Origin: DATJGR01 sp963812255
GTDB taxonomy: Bacteria > Pseudomonadota > Gammaproteobacteria > Pseudomonadales > Azotimanducaceae
Direction of reading: 5' to 3'
DNA length: 64,000 bases
Assembly (NCBI GenBank): GCA_963812255.1
Contig: CAWEUM010000003.1
Location: 1,364,001-1,428,000, forward strand
Part shown: positions 44,968-54,139 of the stretch, piece after piece
How positions within the stretch are numbered: the stretch's first letter is position 1
Layout: each line of letters starts with the position of its first letter
Made by a program: the position numbers and the translations under genes
Notes under the pieces: model-generated
The model's database searches: none
The model's input: only the letters and a program-made list of their open reading frames with translations
Told to the model about the DNA's origin: nothing

Positions 44968-45116
44968 GGATTCTCCGTAAAAGCTGCTGGGTCCATTCAG
45001 GATGCCAGAAATCTGAGTGCCACCGTTCATGGGACTATGTGACGAACTGGCACGCCAGTATGCTGGTCGGCGCGCCACTGGCGCCGAGCTTCTCGACCTG
45101 CGGTGGAAAACCTGCA

Positions 45117-45416
45117 ATGCGGCGGACACACAATCCCGAGGATTTAGAACAGATCGAACTCGAATTGATCGACGACGGCGCCAAGCGCGTGCACGCATTT
45201 GCCGGAAGAATGATCGTCGAATGCAACAGTGGCCCTCACCAGGGTACGACGCTCTACGTCGATAGCGCGCATCACTACATCGGCTACAACGTCGCCGCGC
45301 GACGATATTGGGTCTTCGATCATGATCCAGACGACGATGAGATCGAATCGTACTGCGACACCGATGAGGAATTTCTGGCCGCTATGCTGAAACTCGGACG
45401 CAAAACCGAATTCTAG
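45117..45416 (+). CDS. Hypothetical acidic protein
   Basis: About 99 residues from ATG 45117 (an earlier ATG at 45039 would add a poorly supported 26-residue N-terminus). Acidic, with HNPEDLEQIELELIDDGAKRVHAFAG, HYIGYNVAARRYWVFDHDPDDDEIESYCDTDEEF. No membrane segment or signal peptide. I do not recognise a family. It is divergent from the aldo/keto reductase and convergent with the PQQ dehydrogenase. Confidence 0.5.
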   Translation: MRRTHNPEDLEQIELELIDDGAKRVHAFAGRMIVECNSGPHQGTTLYVDSAHHYIGYNVAARRYWVFDHDPDDDEIESYCDTDEEFLAAMLKLGRKTEF

Positions 45417-45494
45417 CCAGGGATCACGAGGAGGCGTTCACCTTCCTCGGCAACACCTCCCACGCCACCCCTTTTCCAAACTCACTCGTTCGCG

Positions 45495-47708
45495 CTAGAG
45501 ACCGTTCGATCCGGCCGTTTCGGCTTTCTCACCCTGTGCCTCCAGCAGCTTGTCCTCATTGGCACGCTTGACGACATAGAGTCGGATGTCCTCGATCTGC
45601 GCGGGCGTCATGTTCGCCGACCAGCCGACCATCCCCGCCTGCGTCAAGATGCCGTCATGCACGATCCGCTGCCACAGCTTCGGACTGTTGATCGCAGCCG
45701 AGTGACGCAGATCCGGTACCAGACCACCGGCCGCCGCTGCATTGCCGTGGCACACGCTGCAGCTGTTGGCGAAGGAGCGGTTGCCGGCGGCAATCTGATC
45801 GGGCTTGCCGGTAGACGGTGGCGGGTCGAGCACCGCTTGCGACTGCGGCGTGAGCGGCGGCAATTGCGCTGCACCGTCGAGTTTGAACACCAGCAGACGG
45901 CTGACGTTGCGAACCGAACCTGACTTGCCGGCCAGCAAGCCGGCATTCAAATCCCAGACCCCGCCCCACCCCGAGAGAATCGCGACATATTGCGTGTTGC
46001 CAACCGAATAGGTCATCGGCGCGGCGACCACACCGGTCTGGGTCGGGAAATGCCACAAGAGTTTGCCGGTATCTGCGGTGTACGCGCGGAACTCGCCACC
46101 GGCGGTGCCTTGAAACACGAGGTTACCGGCGGTGGCGAGCGTGCCGCCATTCGTCGGCCCTGCATGCTGCACCGTCCAGCGCGCCTTGCGCGCCACGGGG
46201 TCCCACGCGAGCAGCGCGCCGGTGGTGGCCTTCGCAGCTTCCGCTCGCAGCTTGGCGTCGGCCGGCATATCGCCCGCGTCGGCGTTGAGGCCAAGTTGGA
46301 AGCCGACCTCGCTGGGTTTCCAGTCCTTCGATGCCGCCGCATACGTGAAGGCCACCTCGTTGGCCGGTATGTACACCAGACCGGTCTGGGGGCTGTACGA
46401 CATTGGATTCCAGCTATGCGCGCCAGTCGCGCTCGGCAGACTGGTGAACGGCTTGCCCGTTACATCGTATTTCGCTTCGGGATTGACGTTCGGATAACCG
46501 GTGACAGGATCGAGCCCAGATGCCCAGTTCACCGTCGCGAAGGCGGTCCCCGAGATGAATTTGCCGGTTTTCGCATCAAGTACGTAGAAGAAACCGTTCT
46601 TCGGCGCGTGCATCACCACGCGTTGCGGATTGCCGTCGATCGTCAGGTTGGCGGCGATGATCTGTTGGTCCGAATCGAAGTCCCAACGATCTTCCGGCGT
46701 CTCCTGAAAATGCCACACGTACTCCCCCGTGTCGGGACGAATCGCTACGATCGATGCGGTGTAGAGATTGTCGCCCTCCGTCGTATTGCGAACGGCAGGA
46801 TTCCAGGGTTCTGCGTTGGCTGTGCCGAAATAAACGAGGTCGGTCTCCGGATCGTAGGTGATCGAATCCCACACCGTTCCACCGCCGCCGAGCTTCCACC
46901 ACTCGCCGCTCCAGGTCTTCGCGGCGGTCTCGAGGTACTTGCCTTCGAACGGCTTGGACGGATCGCCGGGAACCGTATAGAAGCGCCATACCTGCTTGCC
47001 CGTTTCGGCATCGAATGCGGCGAGATAGCCGCGGGTGAGATATTCCGAACCCGCCGCGCCGATCAGCACCTTGCCTTTGACGATTCGCGGTGCACCGGTG
47101 ATCGCCATGTGTGAGCCTTCGGGAATGCTTTGCGTGTCCCACACGACTTTGCCGGTGCCGGCGTCGAGCGCCACCACGTGACCGGCGAGCGTTCCGACGA
47201 ATACTTTGCCTTTGTAAACCGCTACCCCGCGATTGACGGCATCGCAGCAGACATCGACCAGCTTTTCGCGCGGCACGTGCGGGTCATACGCCCACAACGG
47301 CTTGCCGGTCGCGGCGTCGAACGCCTTGACCATCGACCACGCCGTCGAAACGTACAGTACGCCGTCGACGACAATCGGCGTTGCTTCCTGGCCACGCGCG
47401 GTGTCGAGATCGGAGAACCACTGCAGGCCAAGCTTGTCGACATTGGACGCATTGATCGCGGTCAGCGGCGAGAAGCGCTGCTCGTCATAGGTGCGACCGT
47501 ACGACAGCCAGTCGGCACCATCGTCTGCCGCCGCGAGCAGCCGCGCATCGTCGACGGCGGCAAACTTGCGAGCTTCGACGTCAGCGGGCGGCGTGGACGC
47601 ATTGTCGGCGCTGGCCGCCGTACCTCCACGATCGGACTCGGAACATGCGCCAAGCGCGATCGCACACAATGAAAGCAATACACTCGCAGCCAGCTTCGAT
47701 CGGTTCAC
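45495..47708 (-). CDS. PQQ-dependent quinohemoprotein alcohol dehydrogenase, probable lipoprotein
   Basis: 737 residues from GTG 47708 preceded by GGGGGGAA. N-terminal lipobox-like LGAC (AIALGAC) suggests outer-membrane anchoring. Eight-bladed propeller with W-motifs (AFDAATGKPLWAYDP, ALDAGTGKVVWDTQS), adjacent Cys pair VDVCCDAV near PQQ, catalytic Asp region DRWDFDSDQQ, and a C-terminal cytochrome c domain with CSVCHG and axial Met in GWSANMTPAQIEDIR. The Asp two residues after the catalytic Asp (WDFD) is the residue that ligates lanthanides in XoxF and PedH, where Ca enzymes have Ala, Ser or Thr. Oxidises an alcohol or sugar in the periplasm. Confidence 0.9.
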   Translation of the reverse strand: MNRSKLAASVLLSLCAIALGACSESDRGGTAASADNASTPPADVEARKFAAVDDARLLAAADDGADWLSYGRTYDEQRFSPLTAINASNVDKLGLQWFSDLDTARGQEATPIVVDGVLYVSTAWSMVKAFDAATGKPLWAYDPHVPREKLVDVCCDAVNRGVAVYKGKVFVGTLAGHVVALDAGTGKVVWDTQSIPEGSHMAITGAPRIVKGKVLIGAAGSEYLTRGYLAAFDAETGKQVWRFYTVPGDPSKPFEGKYLETAAKTWSGEWWKLGGGGTVWDSITYDPETDLVYFGTANAEPWNPAVRNTTEGDNLYTASIVAIRPDTGEYVWHFQETPEDRWDFDSDQQIIAANLTIDGNPQRVVMHAPKNGFFYVLDAKTGKFISGTAFATVNWASGLDPVTGYPNVNPEAKYDVTGKPFTSLPSATGAHSWNPMSYSPQTGLVYIPANEVAFTYAAASKDWKPSEVGFQLGLNADAGDMPADAKLRAEAAKATTGALLAWDPVARKARWTVQHAGPTNGGTLATAGNLVFQGTAGGEFRAYTADTGKLLWHFPTQTGVVAAPMTYSVGNTQYVAILSGWGGVWDLNAGLLAGKSGSVRNVSRLLVFKLDGAAQLPPLTPQSQAVLDPPPSTGKPDQIAAGNRSFANSCSVCHGNAAAAGGLVPDLRHSAAINSPKLWQRIVHDGILTQAGMVGWSANMTPAQIEDIRLYVVKRANEDKLLEAQGEKAETAGSNGL

Positions 47709-47830
47709 TGTTCCCCCCAAGACTGTTTTCCCCACAGAAGACGTGCCGACCCGCAATGGGTCGGTTACCCGATGCTGCCGATAAGGAGCGTCCCTGTCGA
47801 TAGCATCGATTCCCCGCACCACTCACATGT

Positions 47831-48643
47831 TCAATTCATCTCGTAGCCGCCGGCGACGCTCAAGCTCACGCCGGTGATGTTCGGCGCCGATGCAAGAAAC
47901 ACCGCAGCCGCGCCCATGTCCTGACCCGTCTGCGGGCGGCCCAGCGGAATCATCTCGTGCATCGCGCGTTCGAACTCGGCAGTCTTGGCGTTCTGATCGA
48001 GCGTGTTCATCGGCATCAGGTGTTCGAGCCACATCGCGGTGCCGACCACGCCGGGGCAGATCGCGTTTACGCGTATGTTGTCCGGCGCGAGTTCCGCTGC
48101 CAGCGCCTGTGTAATGCCGATCGCCGCGAACTTCGAGCCGCAGTACGCAACCATATTACGATAGCCTTGCTTGCCGGCAATCGACGCGGTGTTGACGATT
48201 GCCGCGTCTTTCGAGCGACGCAACGCTGGCAGCGCCGCGCGCACCATCAGATAGATGCCCTTGGTGTTGACCGCGAAGATTCGGTCCCAATCACGTTCGA
48301 CGAACTCGGCAATCGGGCCGGACTGCACGACGCCGGCATTGTTGATCAGCACGTCGAGGGCCCCGAAGGCGGCGACTGTGGCGGAGACGGCGGCGTCGCA
48401 GCTCGACGCATCGGTGACATCGAGTTCGGTGGCTTTCACCTCGCCGATCCCCGCCTGTTCCCGCGCGCTGCGCTGCAACGCATCGGCATCGGACAGTTCG
48501 TACGTCCAGTCGGACGCCTTCGCGCCGAGATCGCCGATCATCACTTTCGCGCCGGCGCGCAGAAACGCTTCCGAGATCGCGCGGCCGATGCCACGCGCAC
48601 CACCGGTGACCAAAACAACTCTGCCCTGCATGTGATCCTGCAT
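47831..48643 (-). CDS. SDR family oxidoreductase (classical)
   Basis: 270 residues. LVTGGARGIGRAI, NNAGVVQSG, catalytic Ser in NTASIAG and Tyr-Lys in AYCGSK, then NAICPGVVGTAMW. Insert after the first Rossmann motifs is slightly longer than usual (SDADALQRSAREQAGIG). NAD(P)-dependent oxidation of a secondary alcohol, possibly a polyol of the neighbouring pathway. Divergent from the FGGY kinase. Confidence 0.92.
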   Translation of the reverse strand: MQDHMQGRVVLVTGGARGIGRAISEAFLRAGAKVMIGDLGAKASDWTYELSDADALQRSAREQAGIGEVKATELDVTDASSCDAAVSATVAAFGALDVLINNAGVVQSGPIAEFVERDWDRIFAVNTKGIYLMVRAALPALRRSKDAAIVNTASIAGKQGYRNMVAYCGSKFAAIGITQALAAELAPDNIRVNAICPGVVGTAMWLEHLMPMNTLDQNAKTAEFERAMHEMIPLGRPQTGQDMGAAAVFLASAPNITGVSLSVAGGYEMN

Positions 48644-48728
48644 CTCGTCATTCCCCTACCTGCACTCGACCGGTACCTTGCACCGTCAGGCGCGGCCGAC
48701 GCAATCCGAACCGAACAGAGCCATCGAC

Positions 48729-50222
48729 ATGCCGAGTATGCCGAACAAGCCCAACCCGATGAAATCGAACGCCCACGACGCAATCCTGACGTATGACCTC
48801 GGCACCACGCGCATCAAGGTCGCGCTGTTTTCGGTGCGCGGCCGATTGATCGGTCAGCGCGCCGCACGACATCAGGAGTTTCAGCACGACGATTTCAGCT
48901 GGCAGGACGCCGATACATGGTGGAGCGATACGGTTCGCCTCACGCGCGAGTTGCTTATGCGAATGGCGCCCGGAGCGAAGGCGCGACGCGTCATCGCGAT
49001 CTCCGTATCCGGCCGCGGCGGTGCGGCGGTGTTCATCGGCCGCGACGGCACCGTGATCGGTCAACCGTGGTCCGACCGCCGCCACAAGGGCGAACTCATC
49101 GCGCTGAACGAATGGCGCAAAGGTGGCGCGCACGTTTCGAACTATGCCGCGGCGCTGCTGGCGAAGAAGCAATGGTTCGCGGCCAACGAGCCTGCTCGAG
49201 CGCGGCAATTGCGCCATGTGCTGTACGCCAAAGATTTCCTCATCTACCGGCTGACTGGCAACGCGGTCACCGACCCAAGCAGTGGACCAGACGCGGGCGC
49301 CTGGGACGCGGACGCGCTCGAACACACCGCATCTGCCAATCTGGTGCCGCGGGTCGCGATGCCGTGGGACGTCGCCGGGCCGCTCGATGCGCGCGCCGCG
49401 ACCGCGCTCGGACTCGATGCGGGCATCCCGGTTGCGGTCGGCGCACACGATGGCATCTGCGCGAACGTCGGTGCGGGGGCAGGTTATCCGGGCGCATATG
49501 CGATCACCCTCGGCACCCACGCGGTCGTCCGCGCGATCCGGCGCGAGATTCCCGTCGGGTCTTTCCGCTTCTACGGTCTGCCGCCGGATCGTCATGTGAT
49601 CGGCGGCAACGCAGTCATGGGCGGGCGCGCGGCGGATTGGTTTCTCGATCTGATCTTCGGCACCAGCGACCGTTCACGGGCACGCCACTTCAAGGCAATG
49701 GACGCCGCCGCGGCGCGTGTACCCGCCGGCGCCGCGGGCGTGCGGTTTCTGCCGTTTCTGTCCGGACAGGTCGCGCCCGCGGCGCGCCCCGGCGCGAGTG
49801 CGGTGTTCACCGGCCTGCGCACGTCGCACGACCGCGCCGACACTTATCGCGCGGTGCTCGAAGGCGGCGCCTTCGCGATCCGCGCGATCTTCGATCAGAT
49901 CCATGCGTGGTGCGGCGATCCCGCCGTGATCCGTTTGACGGGCAGCGGCTCCCGCAGTGCGATCTGGTGCGAAATTCTCGCGAACGTGATCGGCCGTCCA
50001 CTCGAGGCGTCAGACGAGGCCGTAGAGGGGCGAGGCGCGGCGATCTTTGCCGCTGTCGCGCTGGGTATATTCCCCGACTACGACCGCGCCGCGTCAGCGC
50101 TGGTGCATGTGAAGCATCGCTACATTCCGGACGCAGCGCTCACCAGTGAATACGCAACGCTCTATCGAGACTGGCAGACTGTCGCAGATGCCACTCAATC
50201 GCTCGATCGACGCCCCGACTAG
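48729..50222 (+). CDS. FGGY family carbohydrate kinase
   Basis: 497 residues from ATG 48729 (48759 is possible; neither has a strong ribosome binding site). ATPase-fold N-domain ILTYDLGTTRIKVALFS, SGRGGAAVFIGRDG, DAGAWDADALEH and AVGAHDGICANVGAG with the catalytic Asp. C-domain ends LTGSGSRSAIWCEILANVIGRPLEA. Xylulokinase/gluconokinase family; substrate uncertain. It could phosphorylate an aldonate or amino-sugar acid for the aldolase branch at 54-57 kb. The next kinase starts 3 bp after its stop. Confidence 0.88.
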   Translation: MPSMPNKPNPMKSNAHDAILTYDLGTTRIKVALFSVRGRLIGQRAARHQEFQHDDFSWQDADTWWSDTVRLTRELLMRMAPGAKARRVIAISVSGRGGAAVFIGRDGTVIGQPWSDRRHKGELIALNEWRKGGAHVSNYAAALLAKKQWFAANEPARARQLRHVLYAKDFLIYRLTGNAVTDPSSGPDAGAWDADALEHTASANLVPRVAMPWDVAGPLDARAATALGLDAGIPVAVGAHDGICANVGAGAGYPGAYAITLGTHAVVRAIRREIPVGSFRFYGLPPDRHVIGGNAVMGGRAADWFLDLIFGTSDRSRARHFKAMDAAAARVPAGAAGVRFLPFLSGQVAPAARPGASAVFTGLRTSHDRADTYRAVLEGGAFAIRAIFDQIHAWCGDPAVIRLTGSGSRSAIWCEILANVIGRPLEASDEAVEGRGAAIFAAVALGIFPDYDRAASALVHVKHRYIPDAALTSEYATLYRDWQTVADATQSLDRRPD

Positions 50223-50224
50223 TC

Positions 50225-51241
50225 ATGCTGGAAAAACCCAATCTGAACGACGAAACAATCACCGCGAAGCTGCGCCAACACTATGCGCTCGATGTGGTCT
50301 CGCTCGATTTCCTGCCGATCGGCAACGATGTGGGCTCGTATGTCTATCGCGTCGAGAGTCGGCACAACGCATTTTTTCTCAAAGCCCGCCGTGCGCCGAT
50401 GTACGAGCCGAGCGTGGTTGTACCACACCGTCTGAATGAAGGCGGCCTGCGAGAGGTGGTTGCGCCTTTGCCTACGTCGAGCGGCGCCCTATGGGTTCCA
50501 CACGGCGCGTTCAACCTCATTCTTTATCCCTTCATCGATGCGCGCACCGCGATGGAGGCAGGTTTGACGGCGCAACAGTGGACGCAACTCGGCAGCGTGC
50601 TGAAGCGGATACACAGTTTCGAACTTGCACCCGGGATTCGGCAGTTGGTGATGAGCGAAGCGTTCGAGCAGCCTTATTGGGTCGGCGAAATGCAACGGTT
50701 GCAGGCGAAAGTGGACGCGTCCGATCCACGCGACGACGTCGAAGCGGAACTGATCGGGTTCTGGACCGAACGCCAGGCCCAAGTCGAAGCATTGATGAAC
50801 CGGGCGCAGGCGCTGGGTCGTTCACTGCACGATGCGCCACGCCGCTTCGTGTTGTGCCATAGCGATATTCATACCGCGAACGTGCTGGTCGAATCCGGCG
50901 GCGCGCTGCACCTCGTCGATTGGGATCAACCGATCTTCGCGCCGAAGGAACGCGATCTGATGTTCTTCGGCACCGGCCTGACCACCGGCGGCAGCGGGGA
51001 CGACACACGCAGATTCTACGAAGGCTACGGACCCACCCGGGTGGACCGCGAAGCCTTTGCGTACTACCGGTATGCGTGGGTCATGCAGGATTGGGTTGCC
51101 TACGGCGCGGAAGTTCTGCTCTACGAGGATCTGGGCGAACTCACCCGCCGCAATTCGCTGCGCAGGCTGAGAGAGATGTTTGCTCCGGGCGATGTCGTCG
51201 ACGTCGCGTATGCCAGCGATGAGCAGCTTCGACGCGAGTGA
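50225..51241 (+). CDS. APH-family phosphotransferase, spectinomycin-kinase-like
   Basis: 338 residues. HSDIHTANVLVE (HxDxxxxN) and HLVDWDQPIFAPKERDLMF (metal Asp and the APKERDL signature) match the APH(9)/spectinomycin-kinase subgroup. N-lobe FLPIGNDVGSYVYRVE resembles its ATP loop. Translationally coupled behind an FGGY kinase, which suggests a small polyhydroxy or amino-sugar substrate rather than resistance, although antibiotic phosphorylation is not excluded. Confidence 0.82.
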   Translation: MLEKPNLNDETITAKLRQHYALDVVSLDFLPIGNDVGSYVYRVESRHNAFFLKARRAPMYEPSVVVPHRLNEGGLREVVAPLPTSSGALWVPHGAFNLILYPFIDARTAMEAGLTAQQWTQLGSVLKRIHSFELAPGIRQLVMSEAFEQPYWVGEMQRLQAKVDASDPRDDVEAELIGFWTERQAQVEALMNRAQALGRSLHDAPRRFVLCHSDIHTANVLVESGGALHLVDWDQPIFAPKERDLMFFGTGLTTGGSGDDTRRFYEGYGPTRVDREAFAYYRYAWVMQDWVAYGAEVLLYEDLGELTRRNSLRRLREMFAPGDVVDVAYASDEQLRRE

Positions 51242-51315
51242 CCGTACCTTTACGAGCGCGGAACGCTCAAAGACGGCTCAGGCCAGCGGTGGCACGAGTC
51301 CGCGCCAACCGCGCG

Positions 51316-52329
51316 TCAAAGCCAGCGCACACAGACGGGCGCAGCAATGCCTTCGAACGGCGCCGCCAACAGATTCGGCCGGCCGCTCTGCGGATCGATC
51401 CGAAACGCAACCAGATTGTCCGAGTCACGATTCGCCACCAGCATCGCATCGCCTTGTTGTGTCAACGCGAAGTGTCGCGGATGACGGCCCAGCGTGGCGA
51501 CGGTCCCCCGCAGGTCCAATTCGCCGCCCGCACCGATTGCATACCACGCGATCGAGTCGTGACCACGGTTGCCGATGTACAACCAGCGGCCATTGGGATG
51601 CCGCGCGATCTCGCTCACCGCGCTGCGGCCAGCGAATTCTTCCGGCAATGTGCTGCGCCAACCGACCTCGTGCAAACTGCCGTCGGCGGCAACGCGCAAT
51701 CGCGACACCGTGTTGTCCAGTTCATTGCTGAGCCAGCCGGCGTTCGATTCGCCGAAGCACAGGTGGCGCGGGCCGGCGCCGGGGTGAATCGCGCAGCGCG
51801 AGCGCTCCGCCAGCGGCCTGCCAGCGTACTGCACGATGCAATCCTGACCGAGATCGGTCACGTAGATTGAATGCTCGCCAACGAGCACGTAGTGGGGATG
51901 CGCGGATGTCTGACGGCGCGGATTCACCGACGCGCCGTGGTGCCGCCACGTCTGCGACGCGCCGCTGAACCGGCCGCGTCGATCCAGTTTGAACACGCTG
52001 ATCGTGCCGCAGCCGTAATGGGCCACCGCCAGCGCCGTATCGCCCAGCAACGCGAGATGACACGGCGCATGTCCTTCCGACGAAATGCGTTGCCGTTCGA
52101 TCAAATGATCGCGGCCCACGTCGATCAATGCAACGCCACCGGGCGCTGCAGGCGTCTCGTTCACGACGTACGCCAGCGGCAGGCGCGGATGCAATACGAC
52201 GAACGACGGATCCGGCGTCTGACATTCGGCGAGTACATCGATGTCACCGTTCGCGTCCATCGCGCACAGATACAGACCCCGCGACGCGCGGTGCGACGTA
52301 TAGGTTCCAACCAGAAATCGCCGCAACAT
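51316..52329 (-). CDS. Lactonase-family beta-propeller (6-phosphogluconolactonase-like)
   Basis: 337 residues. Seven-bladed propeller of the lactonase family: FLVGTYTSHRASRGLYL, PSFVVLHPRLPLAYVVNE, TSAHPHYVLVGEHSIYVTDLGQDCIVQY, GAGPRHLCF, EIARHPNGRWLYIGNRGHDSIAWY and GRHPRHFALTQQG. The repeated HPH/PRH metal and active-site segments are present. Would open the lactone made when a sugar is oxidised, consistent with the PQQ enzyme and kinase nearby. Convergent with the APH kinase. Confidence 0.88.
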   Translation of the reverse strand: MLRRFLVGTYTSHRASRGLYLCAMDANGDIDVLAECQTPDPSFVVLHPRLPLAYVVNETPAAPGGVALIDVGRDHLIERQRISSEGHAPCHLALLGDTALAVAHYGCGTISVFKLDRRGRFSGASQTWRHHGASVNPRRQTSAHPHYVLVGEHSIYVTDLGQDCIVQYAGRPLAERSRCAIHPGAGPRHLCFGESNAGWLSNELDNTVSRLRVAADGSLHEVGWRSTLPEEFAGRSAVSEIARHPNGRWLYIGNRGHDSIAWYAIGAGGELDLRGTVATLGRHPRHFALTQQGDAMLVANRDSDNLVAFRIDPQSGRPNLLAAPFEGIAAPVCVRWL

Positions 52330-52779
52330 CGATTACGGATTCCTGCCTTCGAACCCGCTCTTCAAATGCGCTGCATCGGACGCGTTCGGAGGGATCTGCA
52401 CGGCGTCGCCACCTGGCCGAGATGCGGTGCGAGCCGAGACGGGCCGACCCCTGCGGTGGTTACATCCGAATGACGGATCTCGGCGGTGTCGGATACATCG
52501 ATGCCGAGTACGGTTGCCTCGTCCATCGTCGCAAACGCGGCCGCGCGATCGAGACCTCGGCCAATCAATGCCTTCGCGCCTCCGATGCTGCCGAACTGCC
52601 GCGGCCAAGCACCACGGACCCGAGTGGGCTGGGTTCCAGCGCCTGTTCGTGGGTGGCCATCGATCGATCCTCATGCTCGGTCGGAGCGGCTGCCATCGCT
52701 CCTCGAAAAAACCGTTTCGCGGTTCCACGATTCTGTCCCACAAACGCTGCCGAACGCACCCGTCTCAGCGAAAAAGGGA
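52330..52779. other. Intergenic, no convincing gene
   Basis: A 450-bp stretch. On the minus strand a 68-codon frame (52362-52568, LIGRGLDRAAAFATMDEATVLG) is protein-like but has no start signal and no family I recognise. It may be a fragment of a lost gene. Nothing else is called. Confidence 0.4.
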
Positions 52780-52808
52780 TTGACACATCCGTAAGCAATG
52801 ACTTACGG
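52780..52808 (+). promoter_or_regulatory. Promoter with ArsR-type operator
   Basis: TTGACA (52780-52785) is followed by a perfect inverted repeat CCGTAAG (52789-52795), 6-nt spacer, CTTACGG (52802-52808) placed between the -35 and the expected -10 (about 52803-52808, weak). A bound ArsR dimer would occlude RNA polymerase, so autorepression of the ArsR/SRPBCC operon at 52889 is likely. The 80 bp to the ATG has no other feature. Confidence 0.65.
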
Positions 52809-52888
52809 TAAGCATCCGCTAACGCAACGAGCAAACGACCGGAGCGATTCCTACCGATGGTTCTTGACCTGTTTTCACCCACCAAGCC

Positions 52889-53233
52889 ATGACGAAGCGA
52901 CACTTGGCATTCAAAGCGCTGGCAGACGCCACGCGTCGCGATGTTTTCGAGCGCCTCGCGACGAGACCCAAGGCCGTCGGTGAACTGGCAGACGAGATGC
53001 CGGTCACCCGCCCAGCCGTTTCGCAGCATTTGAAGGCGCTCAAGACGGCCGGGCTCGTGACAGAACGTCGCGACGGGACTCGGCGGGTGTACCAGATCGA
53101 CCCCAACGGTCTGGGTGAGGTGCGCGCGTGGCTCGATCGCTTCTGGGACACCGCACTCGCGGCCTTTCAAGCCGAAGTCGTTCGAAGTGCCGAAGAAGCG
53201 CCAAACACAGAAAGGAGAACGCCGCAAAAATGA
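52889..53233 (+). CDS. ArsR family transcriptional repressor
   Basis: 114 residues. Winged helix: FKALADATRRDVFERLATRP, VGELADEMPVTRPAVSQHLKALKTAGLVTERRDGTRRVYQID. No CxC metal site, so it is of the SRPBCC-partner type rather than a metal sensor. Its stop overlaps the next start by 4 bp (ATGA). Probably binds the CCGTAAG operator upstream. Confidence 0.92.
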   Translation: MTKRHLAFKALADATRRDVFERLATRPKAVGELADEMPVTRPAVSQHLKALKTAGLVTERRDGTRRVYQIDPNGLGEVRAWLDRFWDTALAAFQAEVVRSAEEAPNTERRTPQK

Positions 53234-53700
53234 ATCGCACGACCCATCCTGCACCGGTGCGCAAAACGGTAACCGTCCCGGCGACCCCCGAACGCGCATT
53301 CGAAGTCTTCACTGCCGGCTTCGACCGTTGGTGGCCGCGTTCGCACACGATTGGCAAAGGTGCGCTAAAAAATGCGGTCTTGGAGCCCGGAGTGGGCGGC
53401 CGCTGGTACGGCGTCGATGATGACGGTAGCGAAACCGCATGGGGCGACGTGCTGATCTGGGATCCGCCCGCGCGGCTGGTGCTCGCGTGGCGTATCGGCA
53501 CGGATTGGCAGCATCATCCGGCCCTGCTGACCGAAGTCGAGGTCACGTTCACTGCTCAGGCTGCCGGCATGACGCGGGTTGATCTCGAGCATCGCCATCT
53601 CGAACGAATGGGCGCCGACGGCGCACGCGACACATTCGACGGCCCTAACGGGTGGGGCGGCATTCTCCAGGGCTTCGCCGACGTGGTTCGCGCCGGCTGA
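53230..53700 (+). CDS. SRPBCC (AHSA1-like) domain protein
   Basis: 156 residues. RKTVTVPATPERAFEVFTAGFDRWWP, VGGRWYGVDDDGSETAWGDVLIWDPPARLVLAWRIG and the closing GWGGILQGFADVV are the START/Bet v 1-like hydrophobic-pocket fold. Pairs with an ArsR regulator in many proteobacteria. Ligand unknown. Confidence 0.9.
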   Translation: MNRTTHPAPVRKTVTVPATPERAFEVFTAGFDRWWPRSHTIGKGALKNAVLEPGVGGRWYGVDDDGSETAWGDVLIWDPPARLVLAWRIGTDWQHHPALLTEVEVTFTAQAAGMTRVDLEHRHLERMGADGARDTFDGPNGWGGILQGFADVVRAG

Positions 53701-53738
53701 AGACCACCAATCAAGCATCGGAGGACGGAACCGCGCCG

Positions 53739-54031
53739 ATGCTCGGCGGGCCGGTGGACGAAGCCGCCGTTGCGAAGGCGATCCCCGGGGCGACCACGCG
53801 TGTTCGCGCCCTCGAACAATTGTTGGGCGATTCAGCCTACATGGCCGGCGCATGGTGAGCCTTGCGGATCTGATGCTGATCGCGCACTTGGCATTGTTCC
53901 CCGCTTCGCCGGAGGACGCGACGATTCTCGAAGGATCGCCACTGCTGACCTGGGTCGACCGAATGCGCGACCGATCGAGCGTACAGGTAACGAATACGCA
54001 AAAACGGATGGCCGTTGCAGCTGCGCCCTGA
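53739..54031 (+). pseudogene. Glutathione S-transferase C-terminal fragment, frameshifted
   Basis: MLGGPVDEAAVAKAIPGATT and RALEQLLGDSAYMAGA resemble the GST C-terminal helical domain, then TGA. One frame over the homology continues as SLADLMLIAHLALFPASPED and LLTWVDRMRDRSS, stopping at 54029-54031. The thioredoxin-fold half with the GSH site is absent and the frame is broken near 53853, so the gene is dead. Confidence 0.65.
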
Positions 54032-54139
54032 AAACGCAGCGGCAGCTTTGTCCTCGATTCTTGCTGCGCCCCAACCCATACAGTGACTGTATCCCTCCGC
54101 ATCGCGTTATCGTGGCGCGACACCGCAGCTGGACAGAAC

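Noticed and set aside
45444..45452. TCCTCGGCA as an island attachment site.
   Set aside because: Only 9 bp match to the tRNA-Leu end and interrupted afterwards; kept only as a weak hint under the island finding.
50225..51241. A definite spectinomycin resistance gene.
   Set aside because: Signature is similar but the coupled FGGY kinase makes a metabolic role at least as likely.
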